Part shown: piece after piece, positions 25,801 to 40,800 of the stretch
How positions within the stretch are numbered: the first letter of the stretch is position 1
Layout of the letters: the number at the start of each line of letters is the position of its first letter
Assembly (NCBI GenBank): GCA_028752905.1
Contig: JAQNBH010000015.1
Span: 31,703,529 to 31,767,528 of the forward strand
Source: Cladorhizidae sp. MBARI D1340-BT2
Lineage: Eukaryota; Porifera; Demospongiae; Poecilosclerida; Cladorhizidae
Direction: 5' to 3'
Length of the DNA: 64,000 bases
The notes under the pieces: generated by a model
Databases searched by the model: none
What the model was told of the DNA's origin: nothing
The model's input: only the letters and a program-made list of their open reading frames with translations
Made by a program: the position numbers and the translations under genes

Positions 25801-28800
25801 ATCTCGAGAAAGATTCCAGTGTAACCTCCGGATGCTTCCACGTGAACTTTAACTTCTTGCAAGGCAGTTTGGTAGTCTTCTTCTCTTCCATTACCAACTT
25901 TGTTTCTTGCATAAACACTCACTTGAACAAGCGCCACTCAACAAGAATCTCGTCCTCGTCGATAAGAGGTGGTGAGGAGAAAGAGACGCCTCCAACACCA
26001 ACTGTTGCCTCAGTGCCAAAATTCAACCAAAGCCGATACTTCCATAATCTGGTGAAACTCTTTCCTCAGTAGGATATGATGCTGGATTGAAAAGAGGAGG
26101 GTACAAGGAGATCTATAGCTTCACCACGTCTGTTGTGCAAGTAAAGAGTTGATGTAAGGAAGAGCAGCATTGGCATGGTAACCAGGTAGTGTTTGCACAC
26201 TAGCAGCTATGTGCCAAGCAGCCGCTTGTGAACGTTCTCCAGTTTGTCAACCAGAGGAATCACTTCAGAACACCACTCAGCTTTGCCTTCTCTTAGTTGC
26301 TCAAGCTCTTTAAGGATGCTTTCAAGAAGCACAGGTAACTTGCTGAAGTCAGCAGTCGTCCTTTGCCCCCAGCCCCACCCCAAGCTCATTCACATGCTTG
26401 CATGTGCTTCAGAACTATTCCCTCCCCACCAGAAAAAATCCTGTGTGAAACTGATTATGGAATTGGATCCTGCACTTTGCACAATCTGCAGCATCCATTT
26501 TGTTGTTTTCCCTGTTAGTGGGGGCTGTAGCCGATATTTCCATTGCGTCTGACAACAACATATGATTCATACAGACCTTAGCCACAGCCACAGCTATTTA
26601 CTATAAGGATGGCGGGTACATATTCATTGGGGATGAATAGTGACTAGGTTGTGAGGCACCCCTCAACAACAAAGGGATTCCCATGTCCTTGAACTGAAGC
26701 CTTGATCTTTGCTGCCATCAGGTTGTCTCTTGATGTCTGCAGAACCATCAAGAGGATGGTGCTTGTGTGCTTGTCATTAAGAGGATGGTGCTTGTGTGCT
26801 TGTCATTAAGAGGATGGTGCTTGTGTGCTTGTCATTAAGAGGATGGTGCTTGTGTGCTTGTCATTAAGAGGCTGGTGCTTGTGTGCTTGTCATTAAGAGG
26901 ATGGTGCTTGTGTGCTTGTCATTAAGAGGATGGTGCTTGTGTGCTTGTCATTAAGAGGATGGTGCTTGTGTGCTTGTCATTAAGAGGATGGTGCTTGTGT
27001 GCTTGTCATTAAGAGGATGGTGCTTGTGTGCTTGTCATCATCTGTGGAATAAACAGGGCCTTGAACAGGGGCCAACAGGTGTGAGGTCTTAGGTCAACAG
27101 GTGTGAGGTCTGGGGCCGACAGGTGTTAGGTCAGAGTTCAACAGGTACAGTACAAGCCAAAAAAACACTTTACATACCATTTACGTTAGGTTTACGTTCA
27201 ACGCAGAAACATTTCATAAGAAACGCTCAAGGAACACACAGGCAACGCTCAAGCAACGTATTGGGAATGCAACGCACAAACCGTTATTAAACACGCAATC
27301 AACATTTACGGTATCCTACACCACGTGTTCGATAGAGCGTGTGGAGTCACTCAGCCTACTGTTGATCACTGTGGAGGTTTTGTCGTACGTTCTACTTTTG
27401 GTATGTCCTGGGAATGGCTCGTAGAAGAATTCTCGCTGTTACCTTCGCTCTAACCAGTAATACTAGGTAGAACTCCAATAGCTTGTACTTCTAGCGTCTA
27501 TCTATGGTAGTGACCCAGCCTTTACTTCAGTCATTGTTAGTGTAATACTAGGTAGAACTCCAATGGCTTGTACCTCTAGCACCTATCTATGGTAGTGACC
27601 CAGCCTTTACTTCAGTCTAGTTGTTAGTGTAATACTAGGTAGAACTCCAATGGCTTGTACCTCTAGCACCTATCTATGGTAGTGACCCAGCCTTTACTTC
27701 AGTCTAGTTGTTAGTAACTTTCTTGTTGGAAAAGAAAGCAACTAAAAGCTAGCACAGGACCCAGTAATGATACTTGTACAGACTTATTGTTTGGTCCTCT
27801 GGCAGAATGAAAATTATGTGTCGGGTGTACCAAGCAGCAATGTCTTAGGGGGCTCCTCAGTGGGAGACGACTGTGAGGTCAAGGCAGGGAGGATGATACA
27901 CAAAGGCAAGATTTCAGCTAAAATTGGCATTGATTGAAAGAAAATTCAAATTCAGGTGTGATTTATTATTTTGAAATGTAGTTACCAGGCAGCCATGATG
28001 AACTGGAGGAAGAATTCAAGCCTGTCATGGAAGTTGAGGATAATATAGTTCTTCGATCTCTAGCATCTGTGGTGGTGGGATCAGTAGGGGTCCCGGTCAG
28101 GACTGGACATGTTCGATAACTATTTTGAAAGTATCGTGCTTAAAAAAAAAAAACCTCCAGTACTATCCAGCACAAAAGTTTTGCCATCTTGAACAACTTC
28201 AAGAAGCATTGCTTGGCAAGTGATTTCCAAATAAACCTCCCCGTGGCCCAACCTCCAGGTGTCTGTTCTACTTCTGACAACATCTACAGTTAATCAAAAT
28301 TGCGTTATGCTGTCCACCAATTCAGCTTTGGTCTTGGGCTTCACTTCTCTCCTGATGTACTCCTTCAACTCATGCCACATGTTTTCAATGGGGTTGGCTT
28401 CTGGAAACTCGGGAGGCATCCTCCATCAATTTATATCGAACAACTCCTTAGCCAGCCTGGATGTATGTTTGGGGTTAGTGTCCTGCATGAAGCGGTGATG
28501 GGAGCAAACATCCTTTACTAAGGGTAAAAGAGTCTGGTGAAGAATTTGAACGAAAAGTGGGGCTCTCATAATACCAGCCCACACATGCACCTTCACCAAA
28601 TGTTTCAAGCTAGAATCAAATAAACAGAAGTTTAAAACACCCAAGTATACGATAAATCTACACCCAGCATGTAACATATCTTGGCTTGTTCTTTCGGGCC
28701 TGCCTTATACAAAAACTCCTATGTGTTTCCAATTGAACTGTGCACTCGTCTGTCCACATGACATTAAAAGAAAACACCCATTGGCTGCCTCTTCAAGGTT

Positions 28801-31800
28801 CTGCCTGACCCACTCCAATCTCTTGACTAGGATAGGAATAAATGATGCCGCAATAGATCATAGGCATATTACATGAGTCGCTATACCAATTCACAGTGTT
28901 CTATATCAGCCCTAGTCCTACGGCATACATCTACAAAGTGCCTAAACTATATTATATTGTCCCAGTCAGTAGATTGGCTGTAGCCAAAATGCATTAAGAC
29001 CGAGGCCTAGATTATCATTAGCCACTGGCAACCATGGCTTCAGTGTGACACAGAAAGCTTCTACACTAAGATATTAACTTTCATGTAGCTTAAACCCAAA
29101 ACTAGTTCAACACAAACCTTGCAGTTGGCAGTACGCACTGCCGCAAAATATCCATACAAGCAATGTCCTGAAAAGCAAGACTGGGTTCCCTTTGCTGTGA
29201 AGGAGAATATGCAGTTGGTACGGTCTTCTCATCATCTTCCTGCATCTTTTCCTCCACGACTTTCGGGACAGCAACTGTAACTAACGAAGATCTCCAGCGC
29301 CGTGGCTGTCAGGTTATACCAGTCTTGCGGTGCTTGACAGAACTGTGGCTTTGCCTTGTTGCTGTCATGCCCTCCTTCAAAATACAGACGATAGCTGCAG
29401 CCTTGAATCCTCTAGATCCTAAAGAATAGAATTCTTATACTAGAATAAGGCATCTGAATTCCGATTTGCTGAAAAAGAGTAACTGCTAGAGCAACGACCG
29501 CTAGCCTTTCTCCCGCCTTCTTGATCGCTGGACATGTACAAGTGAAATTCAATGTTACAACGCTTAACGATCCCTGCCTAACATTCCGTTTGTACTGTTG
29601 GCGAACGGTACAGCAATGCTGTGACTCAAAATGTACCACAAACGTCCAGTGCAAATGGTACATAAAGTTTATTTAGCTTGTACTATATGAGGTCTGAGTT
29701 CCGACAGGTGTGTGGTCAATATGTGTGAGGCATGAAGTCGCCAGGTATGTGGTCTGAGGTCAACAGGTGTGAAGTTTATGTCAACATGTGTGAAGTTAGG
29801 TCGACAGGTGTGAGGTCTGAGATCAACAGGCAAGGTCTGAGGTCAAAAGGTGTGAGGTCTGAGGTCAAAAGGTGTGAGGTCAACAGGTGTGAGGTCTGAG
29901 GTCAACAGGTGTGAGGTCTGAGGTCAAAAGGTATGAGGTCACAGGTATGAGGTCTAAAGTGCAATTACTGTAAATACTGGATTGCTTTGGGAAATTGGAC
30001 AGGAACGAGTATTTCATCGCTCATTTTAGATCCTCTCTACTAGAATTCTGCAAATGCTACAGGAGTTCTTTCAATTTCTGTTGGACAAAATAAACTGTCT
30101 ACTGCTCCACTCAGGTAAGAACAGGCAGGTGAATGGGAGATCATTGTCCAACTCTTGATGGCTCCCTGTTTTGAGAATTATTCACGAAGACCTTCTCTTG
30201 CTGTGATCTTTTGAGAATCTGTGCACAATAATTTCAAGCAGCCATATTAGATGTTTCACAATGTCTGCCCTCTCAGGCCATTACCAACATTATTATCATC
30301 AAGTACCCATTTTGGATTTCAAGATGGCCACCATGTTAGATCAATTTCTGGTTAAATTCCTGACCCATGAAACCTAGGATAAAAATCAAGCTTCTCTAAA
30401 TATTATTGAGGCAGACAGGCTTGAAAATGGCCTGAGAGGAGAGCCATAGGGGCTCATAATTTTGTGAACATTGATTTTTGGACTCGGTGAGTAATATTAT
30501 TTCTAAAAATGTAATTGTTTACAATCCCCTCCCCCCCCCCCCCACACACACACAACAAACCTTCAGGCACCTAGATACATAGGTCCAGACTAGCAGCTGT
30601 ACTCCCCATCAAGCAGGGCTGCCCATGAAGCATGATCTAGGCACCCAGTAGCTGGGCTCCCCATGAAACAGGGCCTAGACACCCAGTAGCTGTGCTCAAC
30701 ATGAAACAGGGCCTAGGCACCCAGTAGCTGTGCTCAACATGAAACAGGGCCTAGGCACCCAGTAGCTGTGCTCAACATGAAACAGGGCCTACACACCCAG
30801 TAGCTGTGCTCAACATGAAACAGGGCCTAGGCACCCAGTAGCTGTGCTCAACATGAAACAGGGCCCAGGCACCCAGTAGCTGTGCTCAACATGAAACAGG
30901 GCCCAGGCACCAGTAGCTGTGGTCAACATGAAACAGGGCCTAGGCACCCAGTAGCTGTGCTCAACATGAAACAGGGCCTAGGCACCCAGTAGCTGTGCTC
31001 AACATGAAACAGGGCCCAGGCACCCAGTAGCTATGCTCAACATGAAACAGGGCCTAGGCACCAGTAGCTGTGCTCAACATGAAACAGGGCCCAGGCACCA
31101 GTAGCTGTGCTCAACATGAAACAGGGCCTACACACCCAGTAGCTGTGCTCAACATGAAACAGGGCCCAGGCACCAGTAGCTGTGCAACATGAAACAGGGC
31201 CTACACACCCAGTAGCTGTGGTCAACATGAAACGGGCCTAGGCACCCAGTAGCTGTGCTCAACATGAAACAGGGCCCAGGCACCCAGTAGCTGTGCTCAA
31301 CATGAAACAGTGCCTAGGCACCCAGTAGCTAGGCTCAACATGAAACAGGGCCCGGGCACCAGTAGCTGTGCAACATGAAACAGGGCCCGGGCACCAGTAG
31401 CTGTGCAACATGAAACAGGGCCCAGGCATGCTATCTTTTAAGGCTACTTCTTTTTTGTGTGCATGTGTCGAACCCGTTGTCAACAATGCTGCTCTCTGCA
31501 AATTCCGACATTTCAGCAAATACGGTGTTCTTTAAACAGAGTAGGACTAGAGGCAGACTCACTGGCAAACTGCTTGCATTATATGAGCTCCAACACAGCT
31601 AGAGCTCTAATAGAGTAGGACTAGAGGCAGACTCTCTGGCAAACTGCTTGCGTATCTGGGCTCCAACACAGCTAGCTCAGTTGGTTGGTAATGCAGCCAT
31701 GTGCGTCATTTTTTCAAGTGCGATCATCGGGAATGTGGAAAAACACATAGATATTCCCTATAAAAAATGGCCACATCAGTTGCTATAGGAACCACTTACT

Positions 31801-34800
31801 CCACTCCCCCAAAATATTTTTTTTTTAAACTATGATTCTTTCTTCTTCTTTAAAACCTTCCTTGGATGGTCCATAAAGGCCACACCAAGTTTGGTCCGTG
31901 GGATTCCGAGTTGTCTAGCCCTAGACTAGCCCTAGACTAGCCCTAGACTAGCCCTAGACTAGCCCTAGACTAGCCCTAGACTAGCCCTAGCGTAAGCTAA
32001 CAGACACACACACACACTTTTCTCTTTATATATACACACACACATGACAGCTAATGGTACTTTACCCTACTTGAAAAATACAATATGGGGGGGGGGGGAT
32101 AAACACGAGGTTCCGGTACCTTACCACATTCCATGCACGGGGACCACTCTGGCCGTGTCCTTAATGCCGAACTTGTACTCCAAGTAGCAGCCGAGGTGGT
32201 AGAACAGCACTCCGAACACTGTGCAACAACAACAGCAACAACAGCAACAACAAATAGTTGATGCAGGAGGGAGGGGGGAGAGTGCTGAGCATGTCTGGAA
32301 AAGTATGACTTGTGGTTGGGACTTGGAGCTCCATAGATTCTGCACACTTCACTGGATATATATATATTCACTGGATATATATATAGCTCAAATGATAGAT
32401 CTCTCTGTGTGCTCTCTTTTGGTATTTAAAAAGTTGCATAGGTATCACTATACAAAGTTACATGGAGCCAAGTTGAGAGTCTGTGTGCCTGAACTTTGTA
32501 GTGTGGTTCCTCAAGTATTAGCCATTGTTATTTGTGGCTAGAAGAAGCCCTACTCTACAACTTGATGTGTGTTGAAACATAACGAATTAGGCAAGTGTGG
32601 AGTGCAGGGGGAAACATTCCATTGAAGAAAAAATTCAGCATCCGGTTCTTTTAGCATCTACTAGTTTATGGTTCGGTCCCCCTTAAAGACAAACAAAAGT
32701 CCAATTTTAACTCGTGTACGTGTGTAGAATTTGGAGGTTTGTACATCAAGAGAAATTCAAGAGAAATTGTATAATATAATATACTTCATTCTCAATCAGT
32801 TTATCGCCAAATTTTCAAATGAAAAACTTCGGTCTTCATCAGAGCAACTTTTCCCTGATGAAGACCAAAGTATTACAGTGATGAAGACCAAAGCATTTCA
32901 TTGATGAAGATCAAAGTATTTCAGTGATGAAGCCCAAATATTTCAGTGATGACGATCAAAGTATTTCAGATGAAGACCAAATATTTCAGATGAAGACCAA
33001 AGTATTGCAGTGATGAAGACCAAATATTTCAGATGAAGACCTCAGTGATGAAGACCTATTTCAGATGAAGACCAAATATTTCAGATGAAGACCAAAGTAT
33101 TGCAGTGATGAAGACCAAAGTATTTCATTGATGAAGAGTAAAGTATTTCAGTGATGAAGCCCAAATATTTCAGATGAAGACCAAATATTTCAGATGAAGA
33201 CCAAAGTATTGCAATGAGAAGACCAAATATTTCAGTGATGAAGACCAAATATTTCAGTGATGACGATCAAAGTATTTCAGATGAAGCCCAAATATTTCAG
33301 ATGAAGACCATATTTCAGATGAAGACCAAAGTATTGCAGTGATGAAGACCAAATATTTCAGATGAAGACCTCAGTGATGAAGACCTATTTCAGATGAAGA
33401 CCAAATATTTCAGATGAAGACCAAAGTATTTTAGTGATGAAGACCAAAGTATTTCAGTGATGAAGCCCAAATATTTCAGATGAAGACCAAATATTTCAGA
33501 TGAAGACCAAAGTATTGCAGTGATGAAGACCAAATATTTCAGATGAAGACCTCAGTGATGAAGACCTATTTCAGATGAAGACCAAATATTTCAGATGAAG
33601 ACCAAAGTATTGCAGTGATGAAGACCAAAGTATTTCATTGATGAAGAGTAAAGTATTTCAGTGATGAAGCCCAAATATTTCAGATGAAGACCAAATATTT
33701 CAGATGAAGACCAAATATTTCAGTGATGAAGATCAAAGTAGTGCAGTGATGAAGACCAAAGTAGTTCAGTGATGAAGAACAAAGTAGTTCAGTGATGAAG
33801 ACCAAAGTAGTTCAGTGATGAAGAACAAAGTATTTCAGTGAAAAATCTGCAGTATAGAGTTCTTAGTAGTTCCAGACATCTCTTTCTCTCACGCACGCAC
33901 GCACACACATATGCACACACACATTGTATCTATGTAGCTGGAGTATGAGGTCACATGCTCCACTTGTTAGTGGGTCAGTCAAGCCACTACAACTTATATT
34001 CCAGCAAAAGGTGAATCGAGGAAAATTTGGAGCTACTACTTCTCAATAATCTGGCAAATATGGTGTGATATACAGTAGAGGTCAAAAAAACATGCCGATT
34101 GTATATTTCAAACACACGTAGACGCTTACCGTTTTCAACTGTTACAAACATTAACAACCAACACTAACAAACGAATGCGACTTTTGGCCACAGTGACGCT
34201 GACTAAAAGGTCAGTGCATCCGCACAGCCTTCCTAAGGTCATCAAATTGCACAAGATTTGTGCCACGTGGCAAGTTATTTTTTAGCTGCTGGGACTCGTC
34301 TTTGCTTCGAGCTATTGAAAGGATAGATTATCTTTGTTTTACAGCTCCTGTTCTACCAGCATAAATTAGATATCCTGAAGCCCACGGTGAAAAACAGTGA
34401 GTAGATTCTGTATGACTGTGATATAAAGTCAAGGCCCCTTTTCAGCTAGTAGCTGGGCTTTCGCAGGTTTCTAAGTCACTGCTATTATTGCAGCATAGAG
34501 TTGTTGAGATCTTTATACAAGAGGAAGTGAGTGAAGAGGAAAAAATTACATAGATAATCCTTTTCAAAAGGTTATTTCAACATATTGATTGGCCACAAAT
34601 AAAAAGTAGGTAGGATTCTGGTGTAGGTAGGATTTTGATGACCCTGAGTTCCCTTCCAAGATCTCTGCCAACATGTGTCCAAATTTTTCCAGCTGTCTAA
34701 CCACATTCCATCAATCTGTTGACACGTTCGAGATGGATTTTTTTTTAAAGTGGTTATGCTAATGTTTCAGTATTCCTTTGGCATACAGTATATATAATAG

Positions 34801-37800
34801 AATGTTCTTCGCGTGGAGAAGAACCAGAGGGAGCTAACCCACCGTGTGCCACTTCTAGAGAACAGGTTGGCTCCGGTAACTCCCCCAGTGCCTCAGCCTT
34901 CTCCAGTTCGTCTTCAAGGTTCAATGAAGTTGGCATCCCATTGCTCAACCTACCTTAGTGCCAGGCCACCTCCTTTCAGACCGTTGTTTGTAGGTGGTCA
35001 CTCAAAAGTGGGCCATTTAATACTGAACATTTCTCTCAATTCAGAGGATATTTGTGTACAACAAAGAACACAATTGAATTGAAACAACATTGAACAGTGA
35101 TCAAGTAGGGGGAAAATAAAGAAATATCTAATAATTTATATAATAAAATAAAAAAATAAAACAAGCTCCTGACGCTCATCTGTATTTTGGATAGGAGGGC
35201 TAGGATTAGTTCCAGAACCTTCATTCTTCCCACTAAGTAGTGCAAGTCTCACATTCCGTGCTTGAGTGTCAGTCCCAGCGATGTGCAGTCAAGCATCTGT
35301 CTTCTATCTGAAGCACTTTCATTCTACTATCGAGCGGAGGCCTCCGCACCTCTAGCTTGCTATAAATCTGTATATATAGCAAGAAAGAGGTGCCTAGACC
35401 TACGCTCAACTGTGGAACAAAAGTGCTTCAGGTAGGAGATAGATGGTCGACTGCACTGCTTCTTGATGGGACTGACGCTCAACTGAAGTACGGAACAGGA
35501 GGCTTGGACTAGACTGCAATACTTCAGGTGGGAAGAGTGAAGGCTCTGGAACAAAGAGAAGACTTGAAAAAGACTCGCTATGCAACTGAGGCTTACTAGC
35601 GCACCGATACTTCTTTTTTTAATTGCGAAGCACTTGCGCTTCAACACTGCTAAGCGGATGGTTTATCTGGCTGGTTTCCGTTGAGCTGGTCAGCGTTTAC
35701 GGGTTATTTCCGTTCACGGCATGCAATTTTTTATGTTGTACACAACGCAACCGCCATGTTTTTTGGTTTGTACTGTATATACTGAACATAATGTGTAGAC
35801 AACATGCCCCAAGTTCATCCAACCTGCCTCAACCCAGTGTGGTGTTGGTCCAGTGTGTGTCCCCATAGAGCTATTGTCAACCTATTCCAACCTGCCTCAA
35901 CTCAGTGTGGTGTTGGTCCAGTGTGTGTCCCCATAGAGCTATTGTCAACCTATTCCAACCTGCCTCCACCCAGTGTGGTGTTGGTCCAGTGTGTGTCCCC
36001 ATAGGGCTATTGTCAACATACTTCAACCTGCCTCAACTCAGTGTGGTGTTGGTCCAGTGTGTGTCCCCATAGGGCTATTGTCAACCTATTCCAACCTGCC
36101 TCCACCCAGTGTGGTGTTGGTCCAGTGTGTGTCCCCATAGGGCTATTGTCAACATACTTCAACCTGCCTCAACTCAGTGTGGTGTTGGTCCAGTGTGTGT
36201 CCCCATAGGGCTATTGTCAACCTATTCCAACCTGCCTCCACCCAGTGTGGTGTTGGTCCAGTGTGTGTCCCCATAGGGCTATTGTCAACATACTTCAACC
36301 TGCCTCAACTCAGTGTGGTGTTGGTCCAGTGTGTGTCCCCATAGGGCTATTGTCAACCTATTCCAACCTGCCTCCACCCAGTGTGGTGTTGGTCCAGTGT
36401 GTGTCCCCATAGGGCTATTGTCAACATACTTCAACCTGCCTCAACTCAGTGTGGTGTTGGTCCAGTGTGTGTCCCCATAGGGCTATTGTCAACCTATTCC
36501 AACCTGCCTCCACCCAGTGTGGTGTTGGTCCAGTGTGTGTCCCCATAGGGCTATTGTCAACATACTTCAACCTGCCTCAACTCAGTGTGATGTTGGTCCA
36601 GTGTGTGTCCCCATAGAGCTATTGTCAACCTATTCCAACCTGCCTCCACCCAGTGTGGTGTTGGTCCAGTGTGTGTCCCCATAGAGCTATTGTCAACCTA
36701 TTCCAACCTGCCTCCACCCAGTGTGATGTTGGGCCAGTGTGTGCCCCCATAGAGCTATTGTCAACCTATTCCAACCTGCCTCAACCCAGTGTGATGTTGG
36801 TCCAGTGTGTGTCCTCATAGAGCTATTGTCAACCTATTCCAACCTGCCTCCACCCAGTGTGATGTTGGTCCAGTGTGTGCCCCCATAGAGCTATTGTCAA
36901 CCTATTCCAACCTGCCTCAACCCAGTGTGATGTTGGTCCAGTGTGTGTCCTCATAGAGCTATTGTCAACCTATTCCAACCTGCCTCAACCCAGTGTGATG
37001 TTGGTCCAGTGTGTGCCCCCATAGGGCTATTGTCAACCTATTCCAACCTGCCTCCACCCAGTGTGGTGTTGGTCCAGTGTGTGTCCCCATAGAGCTATTG
37101 TCAACCTATTCCAACCTGCCTCCACCCAGTGTGGTGTTGGTCCAGTGTGTGTCCCCATAGGGCTATTGTCAACATACTTCAACCTGCCTCAACTCAGTGT
37201 GATGTTGGTCCAGTGTGTGTCCCCATAGAGCTATTGTCAACCTATTCCAACCTGCCTCCACCCAGTGTGGTGTTGGTCCAGTGTGTGTCCCCATAGAGCT
37301 ATTGTCAACCTATTCCAACCTGCCTCCACCCAGTGTGATGTTGGTCCAGTGTGTGCCCCCATAGAGCTATTGTCAACCTATTCCAACCTGCCTCAACCCA
37401 GTGTGATGTTGGTCCAGTGTGTGTCCTCATAGAGCTATTGTCAACCTATTCCAACCTGCCTCCACCCAGTGTGATGTTGGTCCAGTGTGTGCCCCCATAG
37501 AGCTATTGTCAACCTATTCCAACCTGCCTCAACCCAGTGTGATGTTGGTCCAGTGTGTGTCCTCATAGAGCTATTGTCAACCTATTCCAACCTGCCTCCA
37601 CCCAGTGTGATGTTGGTCCAGTGTGTGCCCCCATAGGGCTATTGTCAACCTATTCCAACCTGCCTCCACCCAGTGTGGTGTTGGTCCAGTGTGTGTCCCC
37701 ATAGAGCTATTGTCAACCTATTCCAACCTGCCTCCACCCAGTTTGGTGTTGGTCCAGTGTGTGTCCCCATAGAGCTATTGTCAACCTATTCCAACCTGCC

Positions 37801-40800
37801 TCCACCCAGTGTGATGTTGGTCCAGTGTGTGCCCCCATAGAGCTATTGTCAACCTATTCCAACCTGCCTCAACCCAGTGTGATGTTGGTCCAGTGTGTGT
37901 CCTCATAGAGCTATTGTCAACCTATTCCAACCTGCCTCCACCCAGTGTGATGTTGGTCCAGTGTGTGCCCCCATAGAGCTATTGTCAACCTATTCCAACC
38001 TGCCTCAACCCAGTGTGATGTTGGTCCAGTGTGTGTCCTCATAGAGCTATTGTCAACCTATTCCAACCTGCCTCAACCCAGTGTGATGTTGGTCCAGTGT
38101 GTGCCCCCATAGGGCTATTGTCAACCTATTCCAACCTGCCTCCACCCAGTGTGGTGTTGGTCCAGTGTGTGTCCCCATAGGGCTATTGTCAACATACTTC
38201 AACCTGCCTCAACTCAGTGTGATGTTGGTCCAGTGTGTGTCCCCATAGAGCTATTGTCAACCTATTCCAACCTGCCTCCACCCAGTGTGATGTTGGTCCA
38301 GTGTGTGCCCCCATAGAGCTATTGTCAACCTATTCCAACCTGCCTCAACCCAGTGTGATGTTGGTCCAGTGTGTGTCCTCATAGAGCTATTGTCAACCTA
38401 TTCAAACCTGCCTCCACCCAGTGTGGTGTTGGTCCAGTGTGTGTCCCCATAGAGCTAACTGTCAACCTACTTCAACCTGCCTCCACCCAGTGTGGTGTTG
38501 GTCCAGTGTGTGTCCCCATAGAGCTATTGTCAACCTATTCCAACCTGCCTCCACCCAGTGTGATGTTGGTCCAGTGTGTCCATAGGGCTATTGTCAACCT
38601 ATTCCAACCTGCCTCCACCCAGTGTGATGTTGGCCAGTGTGATGCACCACCTCCTCTACAGCTAGCGAGCACCTAACACCAGATGCCTATCGGATGATCC
38701 AGTGCAGCTATGCTATCCTTCACTCACGTCCAATGATAATTGCTGCCCAATAGTCCACGAAGGCACAGCCAGCTGTGATGGAGACCAGGGAAGACAGCAC
38801 TCCATTAGCTATCTCATTCGCATTCACGGACTCCGTACGATGCCTGACCTAGCAAGAGAATGGATCAAATCAACATCCTCTCTTGCCCTCTCTCTGTCGC
38901 TCTCTCCCACCACACCCAGTTCAGACCACACCCAGTTCACATCACACCCAGTTCAGACCACACCCAGTTCATCCCACACCCAATTCAGCCACAACCTTCC
39001 CTAGGACGTCCAGGTTTTCTCGGTACCGTTCCGGGATGCCCCTAGTGAGGGAGACCGACTATACAGCATGGATCCCGGAATCAGCATTAAGCGCTTAGGG
39101 CTAAGGGGTATTCTGCTAAGGGGCATATAGGGATGGTTCCAAATATCCCGGGAATCCTGGTATGTCTTAGGAAAGGGCGTGGCAATGATGGACACACCTT
39201 ACCCACTCCCACCTTTGCTGCCTATGTAGTTCTAACTGACCTATGGATACTAGAATACCTCAGAGGAGGTTACGAGTCAATAACAACCATGTGCATGGTA
39301 AAGAATAGTTAATGACACAGGGGACCGGGGGAGGGAGGAGCAAGCTTCACATGGTCCCACATCTGGGAGGGGGGGTGTAACAATGAGGATATCCCCCCAA
39401 TGGGGGATACCCCCAAAATTATTTCCTAATGCAAATTCCTTCTCTAAATATATTTTTTTTTAAAGAAAACCTCGCCTGTCGTGCCAGTCATGTTTTTGGA
39501 TGACATTCCTACTACAACAAGTGTAGTAATAAAATAAATACTAATAGGACCAATATTCCACTGAACGGTTGTACCATTGTGGATCTTAAATAGACAGTGA
39601 ACCACGTTGCACTACTTCCTGCGGTAATCCTGACTGACTCACTCACTTGTGCCCACACTGCTATGATGATGGCCATGGTGCCTCCAGCTGCCCCGGCCAA
39701 GATCATATTGCATGCTATGACACCTGCGATGCCGTAGAAGGCACTGGCGCTGTTGATGTAACCAGGAACCAGTTTGAATCCAGCTGCACTAACAACCGCA
39801 CATGATAATATAGTTCCATGCACTAGAAGTAGCCTGTGACCTTACTCTCAATGCTCTCTGCTGAGCCACAGTTAAAGGCAAACCTGTATTGGTGGAGGGA
39901 TAGGGCACATGTCAGTTGAATAGACTCAAATGTCACATACAAAATGACAAAATGGCTACTCTTCATGTCATCATGATATAATTAATAGGCATTAACTAGG
40001 GTTGGGGCCAGGCATTAGCTAGGGTTAGGGCCAAAAGCTAGGGTTAGACCAGGTAGCTAGGGTTAGGCAGGCAGTAGCTAGGGTTAGGGCCAAGGGTTAG
40101 GGCCTAGGGTTAGGGCCAGGCAGTATCTAGGGTTAATGCCAGGCAGAATCTAGGGTTAGGGCCAGGCATTAGCTAGGGTTAGGGCCAGGCAGAATCTAGG
40201 GTTAGGGCCAGGCATTAGCTAGGGTTAAGGCCAGGCAGAATCTAGGGTTAGGGCCAGGCATTAGCTAGGGTTAGGGCCAGGCATTAGCTAGGGTTAGGGC
40301 CAGGCATTAGCTAGGGTTAGGGCCAGGCAGTATCTAGGGTTAGGGCCAGGCAGTAGCTAGGGTTCGGGCTAGGGCAATGACTAAAGCAGTGCAGTATAAC
40401 AATGCTGATTGTGTCTCATGATGGTGTAAGGCTCGACTAGTTGAGACTCAAGGAATCCGCACCAAAACCATTACTCTCGTCTCCTTTGTTGCTGTAACCA
40501 CACCCACAATTCTGCAAACTATGTTTAGCTGCAGCCAGCGTCGAGGCTGTCAAATTTGAGGCCACAGGACTAAAGGTGGAAGACAAGCACTGGAATTTGT
40601 TCCAAGTTGTCGCCCGCCCACATGTATGTACACTTAAAGGCTGCTTCACAACACGATGCAAACGGCAAACGTCACATCGCGACGCATCCTCAAGCGTCTT
40701 GCACATTCTAGCTTTAGGATGCGACGCGACGTTCAGATAGACTTGAGTTATATTTTTGCATCCAGGTGTGAAGCTTCCTCATCTGTCCAGCCAATCAGAT

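Noticed and set aside
34754..34948. 64-codon acidic frame (- strand) as an extra AMT exon
   Set aside because: Exons 11 and 12 join in phase without it, and it has no match to the Amt family.
39985..40370. Interstitial telomere repeats (TTAGGG)
   Set aside because: TTAGGG occurs once per 23-bp unit with other bases between; it is an ordinary minisatellite.
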